From the NCBI GenBank assembly GCA_021818445.1, contig JAKAEB010000021.1, positions 1 through 55,841 of the forward strand: a stretch of 55,841 nucleotides of DNA, read 5' to 3'. Positions within the stretch are counted from its first letter, which is position 1. Every line of letters begins with the position of its first letter. Shown piece after piece: positions 1 through 9,369 of this stretch. Source of the DNA: Planctomycetota bacterium (GTDB taxonomy: Bacteria > Planctomycetota > Phycisphaerae > WQYP01). Both the position numbers and the translations under genes were made by a program. The notes beneath the pieces were generated by a model, which ran no database searches, was not told the origin of the DNA, and was given only the letters and a program-made list of their open reading frames with translations.

Positions 1-2698
1 TCGGATTGGCAGGTAAGGTTAATGACTGATCCACAGCCTCATAGATGCGGCCACGCCATGTGACGGCGCGATGAGAGCCTACCACAACGAGATCGCGCTG
101 GTCTATGGACTGTAGTTCGGCGGCGGTGGAGGCCAAGGGAGATTGGGACGACGCATCCACTGCAAGCAGATATCGCCGCGCGGCGACCAGATTACTTTGC
201 CCATTCGGCGGGAGCTTTCCCTTTAAGGCACCGGCAAGGGCAGCGGCGGCCGACGCCTTGCGCAAAGTCAGCGCATCAATCCAATGGGTGCGTTGCGTGA
301 GCAGACTAAGTGCATCTTTGCGGCGGGTGATAAGGCGGGAAGCCGAAGCCTGAAATTCTGCCAGCAGTGATTGATCACGCGGGACGGCCGCAAGCGCCGT
401 ATGAATTTTCTGATACATGGCAGCGAGCGATTGTACAAGGTGTGAAACTTTACCCCACGCCACCGCGCCCGCCGATGCGGAATTGGAAATTTGATAATTT
501 ATCGACCAGGCAGCGAGCGATTTTTCCGCCCGGTTAAATTCACCAAGCTGGTTTTTCAGTGCCAATATCCGGGCCAGAGACGCATTACCGGATTCCGCAC
601 GCTGATTCCACACCTCAACCGTGTGCATCATGCCCACCCGCAATGCGCGGTAAAACGTCGGACTGCTGGCCAGCGCCAAATTGGTCGGCGGCCATTGCTG
701 ATGAGATCGGTACAGCTTTTTCAGCGTCTGTGCGACGGATGCAGCCTGATAAATTTTGTAGGCGTGATAATCGGCCGGGGAGAGAACAAAGCGCGCCAGG
801 TCGTTGAGTTGTTGACTCTCGGTGGTGGCGGAAGGCTTTGTGAGGCCTTCATAATGAGCGCGGGCAAGATTGATGAGTTCCAGCAGCGCCCGCGTTTGGG
901 CGCTGGCTGCGCCCGGCCGGGGTGCAGCGGAAGACGGAGGGGCAAGCAATTTTGCCTCGGCGGCATCCACCAACGGTGCGACGATATTGTGATTGAACAT
1001 GATGCGATAGGCTTCAATACGGCGGGTGTTGACCGTGCCACCCAAAATTGCAACGGGCCGAAATATCAGCGGGATGTGGATGGGCTTGCCCACAAGCGAC
1101 AAGCCCTGGGCAAAAAAGGCCGCCAGCGGTTGCCCTTCCACCCGCTCGGATTGACCCACATACTTAAATTGCAATTCTCCCAAGGCGTGACGGTTTCGCC
1201 GGACGATATTGAGATAATTGCGGTTGGGTGATCGATAAATAATCGCCGCGTTGTGCCAGTATTGCCGCTGATTATCAACCCCGGCCTTGAATTGATTAAA
1301 TCCGTACCAGGTCAGGGCCAACAGGATCAGTACGGTGGCAAAGCCTGCGGCGATGACCGCAATTTTCCTCTGCCGTTGCAACTTCATCGCGTTTGAGGCG
1401 CGAGTTACCAGTCCCTTTTCCCGGAAAATTTTCTGCAGGAAAAGGTCTTTAAGAAAGTAGGCGCGGTCGCGCCGCCAAACACCACTGGACGGAAGTGCGT
1501 CGACTGAAATACCCAGTGCCTGGGCCAGATCAGCGTCGAGTGTCTTGCCATCCGACATGGATGAGGTGAAATAAATGCCTCGCAAAAATAGCGGCTTGGG
1601 CGACCATTCCCCCGCCACGAAAATAGTTTCTAAATATTGACGCAACCGCGGGGCAATTTTGGCCACCGCATCGGGAAAGGCAAACAGGGCATCGACCTGA
1701 TCCAGACGCCGCGCATTGGCGTCCTCGGTATTGACCGGATCGCGCAGCAAGCGCTGACGACGTTCAATGAGGCGGCGGCGCACCTCTTCCAGATGGGCGT
1801 CGACTGCCTCCATCTTGAAAGGCTCATCGAGCGGAGCGGGATTGGACCAACCCATTATCTGGTGTTGCAGTTGCGGATCGGTCAGATCGTCAAAAAATTG
1901 ATTAAATCCCGTCAGATAATCCGACTTGGTAATAAGCACGAATACCGGAAAGCGAACACCCAGCGTCCTTTGGATCATATCCAACTGCTGGGCGATTTTG
2001 CCGGCATTTTTGGCAATTACATCGGCGGTATCGGTGAGCAAACTTTCTGCGGGTATAACCAGCAACATGCCATTGATCGGGCAATTGGGGCGACTGGTTC
2101 GAAGGAGCTTGAGAAATTCCTCCCACTCGCTGGTGGCACCCGGGGCTACCTCCTCGAACATGAGGCGACCGGCGGTATCGAGAATGATGGCGTGATTGGT
2201 GAACCACCAGTTCATATTGATGGTTCCGCCTGCACCCTGTAACTGGTCCTGCAACCCGGGCGGAAAACCAATGGCGGAATGACGAATCGCTTCGGTTTTG
2301 CCAGATCCGGGCTGACCCACCAATACATACCACGGCAGACTGTAGAGGTCCTTGCCGGCGGCTTTGAATTTGTCCACACCCGATTGAAATGACCGTCGGA
2401 GACTGTCAAGATCGGCCAGCTTTTTTGCCCCGCTCACCTGACTGGGAGCAGCGGAAAGATTACCGGCGATGCTTTGCTCCATGGGTTTGGCTTTGCGCTT
2501 CGCGAGGGTTTTCAGCAGCATGCGTACCAGAAGAAAACTGACCACGGCCAGAATAGCCAGGCCCAGCAGTAAAAGTAGAAACACCAGATGGTGCTGAAAC
2601 ACCAGCGCCAGCGTGCCAATAACCACCGCAGTGCCGCCGGCGGTAAACCCCATTTTGGCGTTGGGCGACATATTCTGAAGGAATGATAAAAAATTCAT
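1..2698 (-). CDS. tssM: TssM/IcmF, inner-membrane type VI secretion protein (3' end outside window)
   Basis: The frame is open from an ATG at 2698 to the left edge, so only the first ~899 residues are visible. Two membrane segments lie at about residues 20-62. The cytoplasmic NTPase domain follows, with a Walker A GQPGSGKT (128-135), then GGTINMNWWF and IILDTAGR (171-178), the arrangement typical of IcmF. A third membrane segment sits near 440-462, and the rest would be periplasmic. In the family, TssM forms the trans-envelope complex with TssL and TssJ and powers assembly. It is the last visible gene of the operon, 52 nt after tssL. The Walker motif is intact, so this copy may bind nucleotide. 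The family assignment is secure; TssJ, sheath and Hcp genes are not in the window. Confidence 0.9.
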   Translation of the reverse strand, partial: MNFLSFLQNMSPNAKMGFTAGGTAVVIGTLALVFQHHLVFLLLLLGLAILAVVSFLLVRMLLKTLAKRKAKPMEQSIAGNLSAAPSQVSGAKKLADLDSLRRSFQSGVDKFKAAGKDLYSLPWYVLVGQPGSGKTEAIRHSAIGFPPGLQDQLQGAGGTINMNWWFTNHAIILDTAGRLMFEEVAPGATSEWEEFLKLLRTSRPNCPINGMLLVIPAESLLTDTADVIAKNAGKIAQQLDMIQRTLGVRFPVFVLITKSDYLTGFNQFFDDLTDPQLQHQIMGWSNPAPLDEPFKMEAVDAHLEEVRRRLIERRQRLLRDPVNTEDANARRLDQVDALFAFPDAVAKIAPRLRQYLETIFVAGEWSPKPLFLRGIYFTSSMSDGKTLDADLAQALGISVDALPSSGVWRRDRAYFLKDLFLQKIFREKGLVTRASNAMKLQRQRKIAVIAAGFATVLILLALTWYGFNQFKAGVDNQRQYWHNAAIIYRSPNRNYLNIVRRNRHALGELQFKYVGQSERVEGQPLAAFFAQGLSLVGKPIHIPLIFRPVAILGGTVNTRRIEAYRIMFNHNIVAPLVDAAEAKLLAPPSSAAPRPGAASAQTRALLELINLARAHYEGLTKPSATTESQQLNDLARFVLSPADYHAYKIYQAASVAQTLKKLYRSHQQWPPTNLALASSPTFYRALRVGMMHTVEVWNQRAESGNASLARILALKNQLGEFNRAEKSLAAWSINYQISNSASAGAVAWGKVSHLVQSLAAMYQKIHTALAAVPRDQSLLAEFQASASRLITRRKDALSLLTQRTHWIDALTLRKASAAAALAGALKGKLPPNGQSNLVAARRYLLAVDASSQSPLASTAAELQSIDQRDLVVVGSHRAVTWRGRIYEAVDQSLTLPANP

Positions 2699-2750
2699 AT
2701 CAGCTCATGATCTCACAGCAGTTATTAACACTTCTTCAGCCAACGGGCTG

Positions 2751-3440
2751 TCAATGGCTTCCATGCGCATGCAATATCGCATTGAGCGACTGATTCAGGG
2801 CATCCACACTTTGGTGATAAAGGTAAATATTGGCAACGAACAATCCCACAATGCACACCACCAGAACCACACCAAATGCCAGTAATCGTGCGCCCGGTGG
2901 CTCAATGAGATTTTCAGTATTGACGTGCTCGTAGGCATCGGGGCATATTTTTCGGCTTTCCGTCTCGGGGGCTACGCCGCCTATCCGCGCGAAAATCTCC
3001 TTCTGCTTTTTTCGCAGAAACTCGGGCTGCCCGGCATACCACCCGGAAAACCCCAATCCCAGCAGTTCGTAGAAAACAGCCAACCGATCGTCCGCCGCCT
3101 TGCCCGGTTGCTTGAGTGTTTCCTCGAGCAGGTCAAAAAACTTTTCATCCCCGCCAAGTTCGTTGTAGTCGAAAGCAATTTCCTTCCACTTACGGGAAAT
3201 GTTGTATTGCCCTTCTTTAATGGTGAAATCGATAAAAAACACCAATGGCAGCTCAATTTTGGAATATTGCTCGGCGAGTCCGCCACCCGCCGCCTGCGTT
3301 TTCACTTGGGTAAGCAGGCCTTTAAGTTCCGCCCGGGTCTGGTCGGCGTCAAGCTGGGCACCATTCCGGGCCGAGCGGCTTAATCGGCACATGTATTGAA
3401 GAAGCGGCTCAATGAGTTCGGAAAGCGTCATGTTGGCCAT
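2751..3440 (-). CDS. tssL: TssL/DotU, type VI secretion membrane protein
   Basis: This 229-residue protein has the DotU layout: a helical cytoplasmic domain (about 5-175, including PLVFFIDFTI at 65-74, the counterpart of the family's 'vafaDE' segment) and one C-terminal membrane anchor (184-207), then a ~20-residue periplasmic tail. It has no C-terminal OmpA/peptidoglycan-binding domain, which some TssL proteins carry. In the family it pairs with TssM in the inner membrane. It lies between tssK (48 nt upstream) and tssM, the usual neighbours. An AGGGGA sequence directly abuts the ATG at 3440, while an ATG at 3431 is better spaced (9 nt), so the true start may be three residues further in. Confidence 0.88.
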   Translation of the reverse strand: MANMTLSELIEPLLQYMCRLSRSARNGAQLDADQTRAELKGLLTQVKTQAAGGGLAEQYSKIELPLVFFIDFTIKEGQYNISRKWKEIAFDYNELGGDEKFFDLLEETLKQPGKAADDRLAVFYELLGLGFSGWYAGQPEFLRKKQKEIFARIGGVAPETESRKICPDAYEHVNTENLIEPPGARLLAFGVVLVVCIVGLFVANIYLYHQSVDALNQSLNAILHAHGSH

Positions 3441-3488
3441 TCCCCTGATTTACGGTAGCAGGTATTACAGTTCATGTCTCGGCTCGGT

Positions 3489-4850
3489 TCAACCGGGCAT
3501 CGTCATATACAAGGTTATCGCATATTCGCTGGTTTCAACCCCCAACCACCGGATGCCGATCCCCTTTTCCTCCTTGATTTTTTCCCACATCCGCTGACTT
3601 TCGCCACGATTGATGCGGAAATAGTTCAAGCCTGCCTGCGCCGGCAATTCCACCGGTGGATAGCGTTCTTCCTGCAGTTTCAGACCAAAGATGCGACGCC
3701 CTACCATGCTTGGGGCCGCCACCTGAAATTGATCCTGGCTTTCAACAAGCTTGGCCACGGCGATCGGATCCTCGCGCGTGCGGATGGCGATAAAGTATTC
3801 GGTCGGTGCCGACAATTGCTCGTCCGTAAGGGCTGCTTGAAACATCTTGGCGGCGGCGTCCAATTTAAATTCCGCCTTGAGAAAGCGTGCCGCGACCGCG
3901 CCCCGCAAAAGTGACCGTATCTTATCCATAATTTCCACTATCGCCGCAAGGGGTTTATCGTGGTTATAGGATGGGGCGGCAAAGATCTGCGGTTGGTCGG
4001 GATACAACGATGATAGCTCGGCAAGCATCTGACGGACATCGGCATATATTTCAAATGGGGTCAGTGTGGAGCGACGCAATAGCAGGCTGAATCGCGCCGC
4101 ATAACTGGAAAGTGTTCGCAAGCGCAGGGCCTGTTCAAATTGGGCACCGCGCATGGTGTCGATCGCAAAGCCCCCCCGTCCCAACTGCAAGGCCAACTCC
4201 GCCCGACTGGCCTCCACCTGATTGGCAAATTCACGGAAGGAATCACGCAGCAAGGCCGACCCGCGCAGCACAAGACACGGCGGCACAAAAGCCGGGTCCT
4301 GCCTCGGCAGTCCCACATCGTCACCAGTCCCATGGACTATTCGCAGCAGCGGCAGCGTTTCCATATCACTGGTGTCATCTCCCTCGATGATCAGCCGGGC
4401 ATTAATGCGACGGATCGCAATGGGCTGTGGATTGGCACCCGAATTTTCATCCGGTATCTGCAATTCGGATGCGCGGTACTGGCTTTTAATCCGGTAGTCG
4501 GCATCTCCTTCCAGCACGTTGGCGCGGTCCGCATACCATAACGGCACGGCAAGCAAAATCGTAATCGGACGAGTGGAACTCTCGAACGCCTCTTTGATAT
4601 TCAGGCTCGGCAGGTCGGTCGTCTGGGGAAAACGCACCTCCAAACCACTGGGCATCACCGCCCAGAGCTTATCAAACTTCACCAGAAGATTTTTCAGGCT
4701 TTCCGCCGATACCAGCGATTCAACCAGTCCGTAGGGAAAATCATTGACCGCCGACCGTATTTCCGCCACACGAGCCTGCAAATTACGTTGCAGCAACTGC
4801 AGGTGATGCGGTTGAAGAAACAACCCCTCGCTGAAATAAATGGAATCCAT
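3489..4850 (-). CDS. tssK: TssK, type VI secretion baseplate subunit
   Basis: At 453 residues this matches TssK in length (about 440-450). The N-terminus IYFSEGLFLQPHHLQLLQR is the hallmark TssK opening ('W.EGmfL.PqHfQ..dr'). Family knowledge: TssK is a trimeric adaptor linking the baseplate to the TssM/TssL membrane complex. The start ATG at 4850 has AAGGGA about 11 nt upstream. It is followed by tssL and tssM, and this trio makes a type VI rather than type IVB system (which also has DotU/IcmF) the clear reading. Nothing suggests disruption. Confidence 0.9.
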   Translation of the reverse strand: MDSIYFSEGLFLQPHHLQLLQRNLQARVAEIRSAVNDFPYGLVESLVSAESLKNLLVKFDKLWAVMPSGLEVRFPQTTDLPSLNIKEAFESSTRPITILLAVPLWYADRANVLEGDADYRIKSQYRASELQIPDENSGANPQPIAIRRINARLIIEGDDTSDMETLPLLRIVHGTGDDVGLPRQDPAFVPPCLVLRGSALLRDSFREFANQVEASRAELALQLGRGGFAIDTMRGAQFEQALRLRTLSSYAARFSLLLRRSTLTPFEIYADVRQMLAELSSLYPDQPQIFAAPSYNHDKPLAAIVEIMDKIRSLLRGAVAARFLKAEFKLDAAAKMFQAALTDEQLSAPTEYFIAIRTREDPIAVAKLVESQDQFQVAAPSMVGRRIFGLKLQEERYPPVELPAQAGLNYFRINRGESQRMWEKIKEEKGIGIRWLGVETSEYAITLYMTMPG

Positions 4851-4880
4851 CGGCGGGTATCCCTTCCCAAACAGGCTGCG

Positions 4881-5795
4881 TCAGATGACGCTTTCCACAA
4901 ACTGGCGGACAATTTCACGTATTTCATGGTCAATGGCAGCTTCATCCAGGCCGTCGGCTGCCAATTCGGTATATTTTTTCCAGCACAGAATCTCAAAGCC
5001 CGAAAACATTTTCTTTGGCCCCGTACGCACCGCGGCTTCAATTTCCGCCGGGCTGAACTTGGCGGCATAACGCTGAGCAAACTGGCGGCTCGCATGGCCG
5101 ACGGACGAAAGCAGCGCTGCATTCACCTTCCGCAGGCGTTCAATCTCCTGGCTTACCTGTCCGCGCGGCACGTCCGGATCATTGAGTAAAAAGCCCGCAA
5201 GCAATTTTTGCAGCGGGGCCGATCGCTTGATGTTCGTACTGGGTGCCATCGCCTTGAACATATTCCACGCTATCTGCTCCACGCTTAATGAAAATTCACT
5301 TAAAATCTGCAGTAACTCCAGTGCGTGGCCGGCGTTGGGTCGCTCCTGATCGTCGAACTGCAGCCGGGCTGCAAGTTTGGCAAGTGGTTCGGCCGGCCAG
5401 TCGGATTGATCGCCCTCCGTCAGCCCCGCTCGCGCCAGCATGGCGGTCACGGCTTCACGTTGACTGGCCGACAATTGCGGTGCCAGGTCGCAGAGGCGTT
5501 TGGCCAAAAATGATGGGTCCTGCAATTCCTGATGGTCCATCTGTGTCACCACCTTTGCGGTACCGGACGCGGTGTCGCTGGCAGATACATTTTGCTCCCA
5601 CGTCGGAAACAGCTCGCCGAGTTCCGCTAAAAATTCCGCCCGCTCGGCGGGAGTCAGATCGGCCAGTGCGCGGCGTATCTCATCGGCCATATATTCCTGG
5701 CGCGTATCGTTGGTTTGATCGGCAAGGTCGGCCTGTATCGCCCGAAGACGATTGGCGAGTGCCGCCACTTGTTTTGTTGAATCTGTCAAGCTCAT
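4881..5795 (-). CDS. Type VI secretion-associated protein, TagH-C-terminus-like
   Basis: This 304-residue, Ala/Leu-rich soluble protein starts the visible type VI operon. The last ~70 residues (RYAAKFSPAEIEAAV ... CWKKYTELA ... REIVRQFVESV) resemble, by eye, the C-terminal domain of TagH-type proteins, in which 'F.P..le......lp..rk..lWe.y...Y..l......F...F' is common. The N-terminal FHA domain of true TagH is absent; residues 1-230 are predicted helical with no motif I recognise. An upstream in-frame ATG (5825) and a longer frame to 5873 exist; I chose the ATG at 5795 because the added residues (Cys/Trp-rich) look non-coding. The operon position supports a secretion role; the specific function is inferred. 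Confidence 0.5.
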   Translation of the reverse strand: MSLTDSTKQVAALANRLRAIQADLADQTNDTRQEYMADEIRRALADLTPAERAEFLAELGELFPTWEQNVSASDTASGTAKVVTQMDHQELQDPSFLAKRLCDLAPQLSASQREAVTAMLARAGLTEGDQSDWPAEPLAKLAARLQFDDQERPNAGHALELLQILSEFSLSVEQIAWNMFKAMAPSTNIKRSAPLQKLLAGFLLNDPDVPRGQVSQEIERLRKVNAALLSSVGHASRQFAQRYAAKFSPAEIEAAVRTGPKKMFSGFEILCWKKYTELAADGLDEAAIDHEIREIVRQFVESVI

Positions 5796-5992
5796 ATCAA
5801 CACATGCATGCCCCGTCTTTGACATGGCCCGCGCCAAGCACCAGCACCCCGCCATGCAGTGAACCAGCCACACGCAATGGGGATATTAGACCTAAGGGCG
5901 GCATTCTACAAGGCACCAAGCCACTCCGCCCGTCGGGTTATAGCGGGCATACCGCATAGACCAACCGCAGCAGGCAGTGTTTACAGGCCCAA

Positions 5993-6949
5993 TCAGGCAT
6001 CAAACGGGGGCAGGCCGGCGGTAATTTCCATCCGTTGCGACTCCAGCGCCGGCGGCAGGCACAGCTTGGTACCCAGTGACTGCAGCGGTTCATCCACACT
6101 CATGCCCGGGCCGTCCGTGGCTATCTCACAGACGCCGCCGCCGGGTTCCATGAAATAGACGGAATCAAAATATTTTCTCGGCTGCACCGGTGTCACCTGT
6201 ATGCCCCGAAGGCGCAGCATGTCGGCCACTTCGGCTTGCTGCTTCAAATCCGCAGCGCGAAATGCGGCATGATGAATCTGCCCCGGCGCAAAACGCGGGC
6301 GGTGTGGCGCATCGTCCTGCCGCAGTGTAAGTTGCGACAGACCATCGGTGGATTGCAGCACCGTATCTGCCGAAGCGGGCATTGCCCCGTAGCCTAGCAC
6401 CTGCGTAAACATTACACCGGTCTTTTCCTTCCGCCGACAGGACCAAATGACACCAGCCAAGCGGATGATTGTGTCTGGGTTGGCATCCGCGTCCTTGTCG
6501 GTTGACCGGGCCTCGACCAAATAAAGTGGCAGGCCGTCGGGATCAAAAAAATTCAACCGCCCCTCCGCCGCACCGTCTCCCACAAGCGTCACGCCATGAC
6601 CTTCCAAACGCTTGCGCCAACGTTCCATTGAGCCTTGCGCAATGGTAAGACCAACCGCCGCAATAACCGGGTTACTCTGCGATAGGGGGCGAGTACCCGG
6701 CCAGACGAAAAAAGTCATCAGTGAACCGGGGCTGCCGGTGTAATCACCATAGTAAAGATGGTAGCTGCCGGGGTCGTCAAAATTAACCGTCTTTTTCACC
6801 AGCCGCATTCCGAGGATACGTGAATAAAAATGCACGTTCGCAGCCACGTCAGACGCGATGGCCGTCACGTGGTGAAGCGAGCCAAAATGATGGCCCGGCT
6901 GGTGCTCCTCATGATTCAAAACCTCCGACGTATCGCTATTCGATGGCAT
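5993..6949 (-). CDS. Ring-cleaving dioxygenase-like VOC protein (MhqO family)
   Basis: The 318-residue protein contains two tandem glyoxalase/bleomycin-resistance (VOC) modules, the first starting LHHVTAIASD (about 26-35), the second near IHHAAFRAAD. His residues in these strands and the late Glu in GGGVCEIATDG are the expected metal ligands. Segments YSRILGMRLVKKTVNFDDP and YHLYYGDYTGSPGSLMTFF are characteristic of the MhqO/MhqA-type group linked in Bacillus to quinone or hydroquinone stress. The substrate here is unknown. The ATG at 6949 has GGAAAG about 7 nt upstream. It appears to be a single-gene unit between the type VI operon and the ribosomal-protein operon. Confidence 0.82.
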   Translation of the reverse strand: MPSNSDTSEVLNHEEHQPGHHFGSLHHVTAIASDVAANVHFYSRILGMRLVKKTVNFDDPGSYHLYYGDYTGSPGSLMTFFVWPGTRPLSQSNPVIAAVGLTIAQGSMERWRKRLEGHGVTLVGDGAAEGRLNFFDPDGLPLYLVEARSTDKDADANPDTIIRLAGVIWSCRRKEKTGVMFTQVLGYGAMPASADTVLQSTDGLSQLTLRQDDAPHRPRFAPGQIHHAAFRAADLKQQAEVADMLRLRGIQVTPVQPRKYFDSVYFMEPGGGVCEIATDGPGMSVDEPLQSLGTKLCLPPALESQRMEITAGLPPFDA

Positions 6950-7039
6950 AACTTTTCTTTCCAGTGTGACTTGGAGACAACATTAACCGCCATGCATTAC
7001 GCATGCCGGATTATCTGCCAAGGCAACCGAGTTGTAAAC

Positions 7040-7215
7040 CGCAAATGTGAATTTTAGGCTTGGCTTCCGGGCGGCGCGCCGGGGACAAGCCCGGCGGCTG
7101 AACCATTCGGTGTCGGGCATGGATGGGCAAGCATTGCGTGTCCGCAGCGCCCATTTAGCCGCGTGCCTTGGGCGTGCGCGGTTCATCGCGGCTCGGTGCA
7201 TGCACCGATGCCACC
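7040..7215. repeat. Intergenic REP-like palindromic sequence
   Basis: The 315-bp gap between pheS and the VOC gene has no supported gene. It holds a REP-like core at 7073-7100 (GCGCGCCGGGGACAAGCCC, then GGCGGCTGAA), closely related to sequences at 39390-39416 and 55435-55457. It also has a perfect 16-nt palindrome TCGGTGCATGCACCGA at 7193-7208. The flanks are GC-rich with further short inverted repeats. Confidence 0.55.
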
Positions 7216-7264
7216 GCGGATATTACCGCCGTGCAGAGGTGCCGGCTGATACGTTGCATGATAA

Positions 7265-8281
7265 TCAGACAAATTGCCGAAGAAACCGCACATCATTCTG
7301 GAACAGATCACGGATGTCGGCTATCCCGTGGCGGCGCATGACGATGCGCTCCACGCCCAAGCCAAAGGCAAAACCGGAATAGACCTCGGGGTCAAGCCCA
7401 ACGGCGTGTAACACATTCGGATCAACCATACCGCAGCCGCCAAGTTCCACCCACCGCGATGCACCATCCGAGCCGCCAAACTGGACATCAAATTCCGCAC
7501 TCGGTTCGGTAAAGGGAAAAAAACTGGGTCGAAAACGCGTCCGCACGGTGTCACCAAAAAAGGCGCGGGCGAATAGATCAATGCACGTTTTCAAATCCAC
7601 CATCGTGACGTGGCGGTCAACATACAGCCCCTCAAGTTGATGAAACATGAAGGAATGGGTGGCATCGACCGTGTCGGGTCGATAGACACGGCCCGGAGCA
7701 ATAATACGGACCGGCGGCTTTTGCGATTCAAGCACGCGAATTTGTACGCTGCTGGTTTGCGACCGCAGCATAAGCGGAGAACTGCCGTCGGGCATATCCA
7801 GATAAAAATTGTCCATGGGATGGCGGGCAGGATGATCGGCTGGCACATTGAGGGCTTCAAAATTATGAAATTCATCTTCCAGTTCCGGTCCGTCGGCCAC
7901 CGAAAAACCCATCCTCGCGAAAAGGTCGATCAGATCATCGATGGTTTTTTGTATTAAATGCAGCCCGCCCGGCCGATAAGGATCGCATGTCACACGCCCC
8001 GGCTCGGTGACATCAACCCCCTGAACGGCCACGGGTTGCGCATCGATTGCCAGTTTACGGCGCTGGAATGCTTCGCTGATGCTTTGCTTGGCGCTGTTGA
8101 GCGCCTGGCCGTAGGCACGCTTCTGGTCCGGTGGAATTTGTTTGATGTGATCGCTGGCCTGCTTGAGGAGGCCCTTGGCACCGAGATATTTAATACGAAA
8201 CGATTCCAGTTGGTCGGCGGAGTGGACCGCGGCAATGTCGGCGCTGGCGGCATTGACCAATTCGGCGGGATCCATCGTCAA
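7265..8281 (-). CDS. pheS: Phenylalanine-tRNA ligase alpha subunit
   Basis: This 338-residue protein is full length for PheS. An N-terminal coiled coil (about 1-90) is followed by the class II catalytic core: LMLRSQTSSVQIR, the motif 2 region TRFRPSFFPFTEPSAEFDVQ and motif 3 GFAFGLGVERIVMRRHGI with the closing DLFQNDVRFLRQF. It charges tRNA-Phe together with PheT in an alpha2-beta2 enzyme. The start is either TTG at 8281 (GGAG 5 nt upstream) or ATG at 8275. It ends the rpmI-rplT-pheS unit; pheT does not follow, and 315 bp of repeat sequence separates it from the next gene, so pheT must lie elsewhere. Confidence 0.96.
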   Translation of the reverse strand: MTMDPAELVNAASADIAAVHSADQLESFRIKYLGAKGLLKQASDHIKQIPPDQKRAYGQALNSAKQSISEAFQRRKLAIDAQPVAVQGVDVTEPGRVTCDPYRPGGLHLIQKTIDDLIDLFARMGFSVADGPELEDEFHNFEALNVPADHPARHPMDNFYLDMPDGSSPLMLRSQTSSVQIRVLESQKPPVRIIAPGRVYRPDTVDATHSFMFHQLEGLYVDRHVTMVDLKTCIDLFARAFFGDTVRTRFRPSFFPFTEPSAEFDVQFGGSDGASRWVELGGCGMVDPNVLHAVGLDPEVYSGFAFGLGVERIVMRRHGIADIRDLFQNDVRFLRQFV

Positions 8282-8427
8282 GAAGCTCCGAAAGTGGACG
8301 CAGAAACTGCTGCTGGTATCAACACTGTGCCCGTTTTAGCGGCCATGCGACCATTCAATGCTGAAGCGACTTGGATGCAGGCCGTCGGCAACCGGTTGAC
8401 GCCCAAAACTCAGGCGACGCGTAAAGC

Positions 8428-8790
8428 TCAGGCGACGCCCAAGGCCTGTTTGGCTTTGGCGGTGATGGCGTCAAATGCGGCTGGATCGCAAATGGCGATT
8501 TCGCTGAGGCTTTTCCGATTGAGAATAATATTGGCCTTGGCCAGTCCCGCAATCAATTGGCTGTAACGCAAACCACGGGCAGTGGCGGCGGCGTTCAGGC
8601 GGGTAATCCAAAGGGCGCGGTAATCGCGCTTCTTTTCCTTGCGGCCGCTGAAGCGGTTGGCACCGGCACGCAAAAGCGTTTCATGAGCTGTCTTGTAAAG
8701 TTTGCTCCGCCCGCCGACAAATCCCTTGGCTCGTTTCAAAAGCCGCTTGTGTCGTTGTTTTCTCGCTGCGCCAATTCTTACTCGTGGCAT
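8428..8790 (-). CDS. rplT: 50S ribosomal protein L20
   Basis: The 120-residue basic protein has the L20 signature throughout: an N-terminal extension rich in Arg/Lys (MPRVRIGAARKQRHKRLLK), GRSKLYKTAHETLLRA, KKRDYRALWITRLNAA and the C-terminal globular domain ending in KAKQALGVA. L20 is an early 23S rRNA-binding assembly protein and, in some bacteria, represses its own operon through the leader. It lies between rpmI and pheS on the same strand. Length and start agree with the family. Confidence 0.97.
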   Translation of the reverse strand: MPRVRIGAARKQRHKRLLKRAKGFVGGRSKLYKTAHETLLRAGANRFSGRKEKKRDYRALWITRLNAAATARGLRYSQLIAGLAKANIILNRKSLSEIAICDPAAFDAITAKAKQALGVA

Positions 8791-8939
8791 GTTGTCGTTA
8801 CCTCAAATATTACTTGTTGACCGGTGGCGTCAATCACACGCCGGTAAAACCAAATTTTATTATCTCGCCGCAAACCTGAGCCCGGGTAGCCCCATTAACC
8901 AGGCGACCCCAGTGCGGGCTAACCATTTTGGGCTTACCC

Positions 8940-9143
8940 TTAACGGGCGTTTCGCCCCAGCAGCGTGACCATTTTGTCGGCATATGGGCCTGTTATGGTG
9001 GTTGTGCCGCGCAGGCGACGTTTACGGTTACCCGATTTGCCGCTTTGCAGATGCCCCTTGTTGTGCTTGTGGAATTTTACTTTACCACGAGCCGTTACCT
9101 TAACTCTTTTTTTTATACCTTTATGGGTCTTTGCCTTCGGCAC
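8940..9143 (-). CDS. rpmI: 50S ribosomal protein L35
   Basis: The 67-residue product begins (M)PKAKTHKGIKKRVKVTARGK, the usual L35 opening, with the family KHNKGHLQSGKSGNRKRRLRG core. A longer frame starts at 9164, but a GTG at 9143 gives the canonical N-terminus and has GGAG exactly 6 nt upstream, so I place the start there. It is first in the unit with rplT and pheS. In many bacteria infC precedes rpmI; here there is no infC within the 550 bp upstream. Confidence 0.95.
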   Translation of the reverse strand: MPKAKTHKGIKKRVKVTARGKVKFHKHNKGHLQSGKSGNRKRRLRGTTTITGPYADKMVTLLGRNAR

Positions 9144-9246
9144 ATCAAGCTCCGCCAATATCAACTACTGCGCCCAACTCCGCGGCGCACCGGCAACCAC
9201 CGCAACAGGCCCCATGGCCCGGGCGGTCGGTCGAGCAAAGCCCAAG

Positions 9247-9276
9247 ATTGTAATCGGTTTTCAGGCCGTCGTCCAA
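9247..9276 (-). promoter_or_regulatory. Probable sigma70-type promoter of rpmI-rplT-pheS
   Basis: On the minus strand TTGGAC (9271-9276) and TACAAT (9247-9252) are separated by 18 nt, ahead of rpmI. The predicted leader is ~97 nt, GC-rich and able to fold, so L20-type leader control is possible. The box match is visible; the activity is inferred. Confidence 0.5.
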
Positions 9277-9369
9277 CAGTTAAGGATTGCCGCCAACGCC
9301 CAATTTTCGGCCCGTGGCCAGCCTCGTTTTAATTTACCCAATCGGGACGGGCAACAGCCACCAACCGGC

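Noticed and set aside
491..2242. Long plus-strand frames of 246 and 201 codons
   Set aside because: They lie antisense to tssM, whose frame has clear IcmF motifs; the products have no family features.
9144..9369. infC upstream of rpmI
   Set aside because: No frame longer than a few dozen codons on the minus strand; the space holds a promoter and leader instead.
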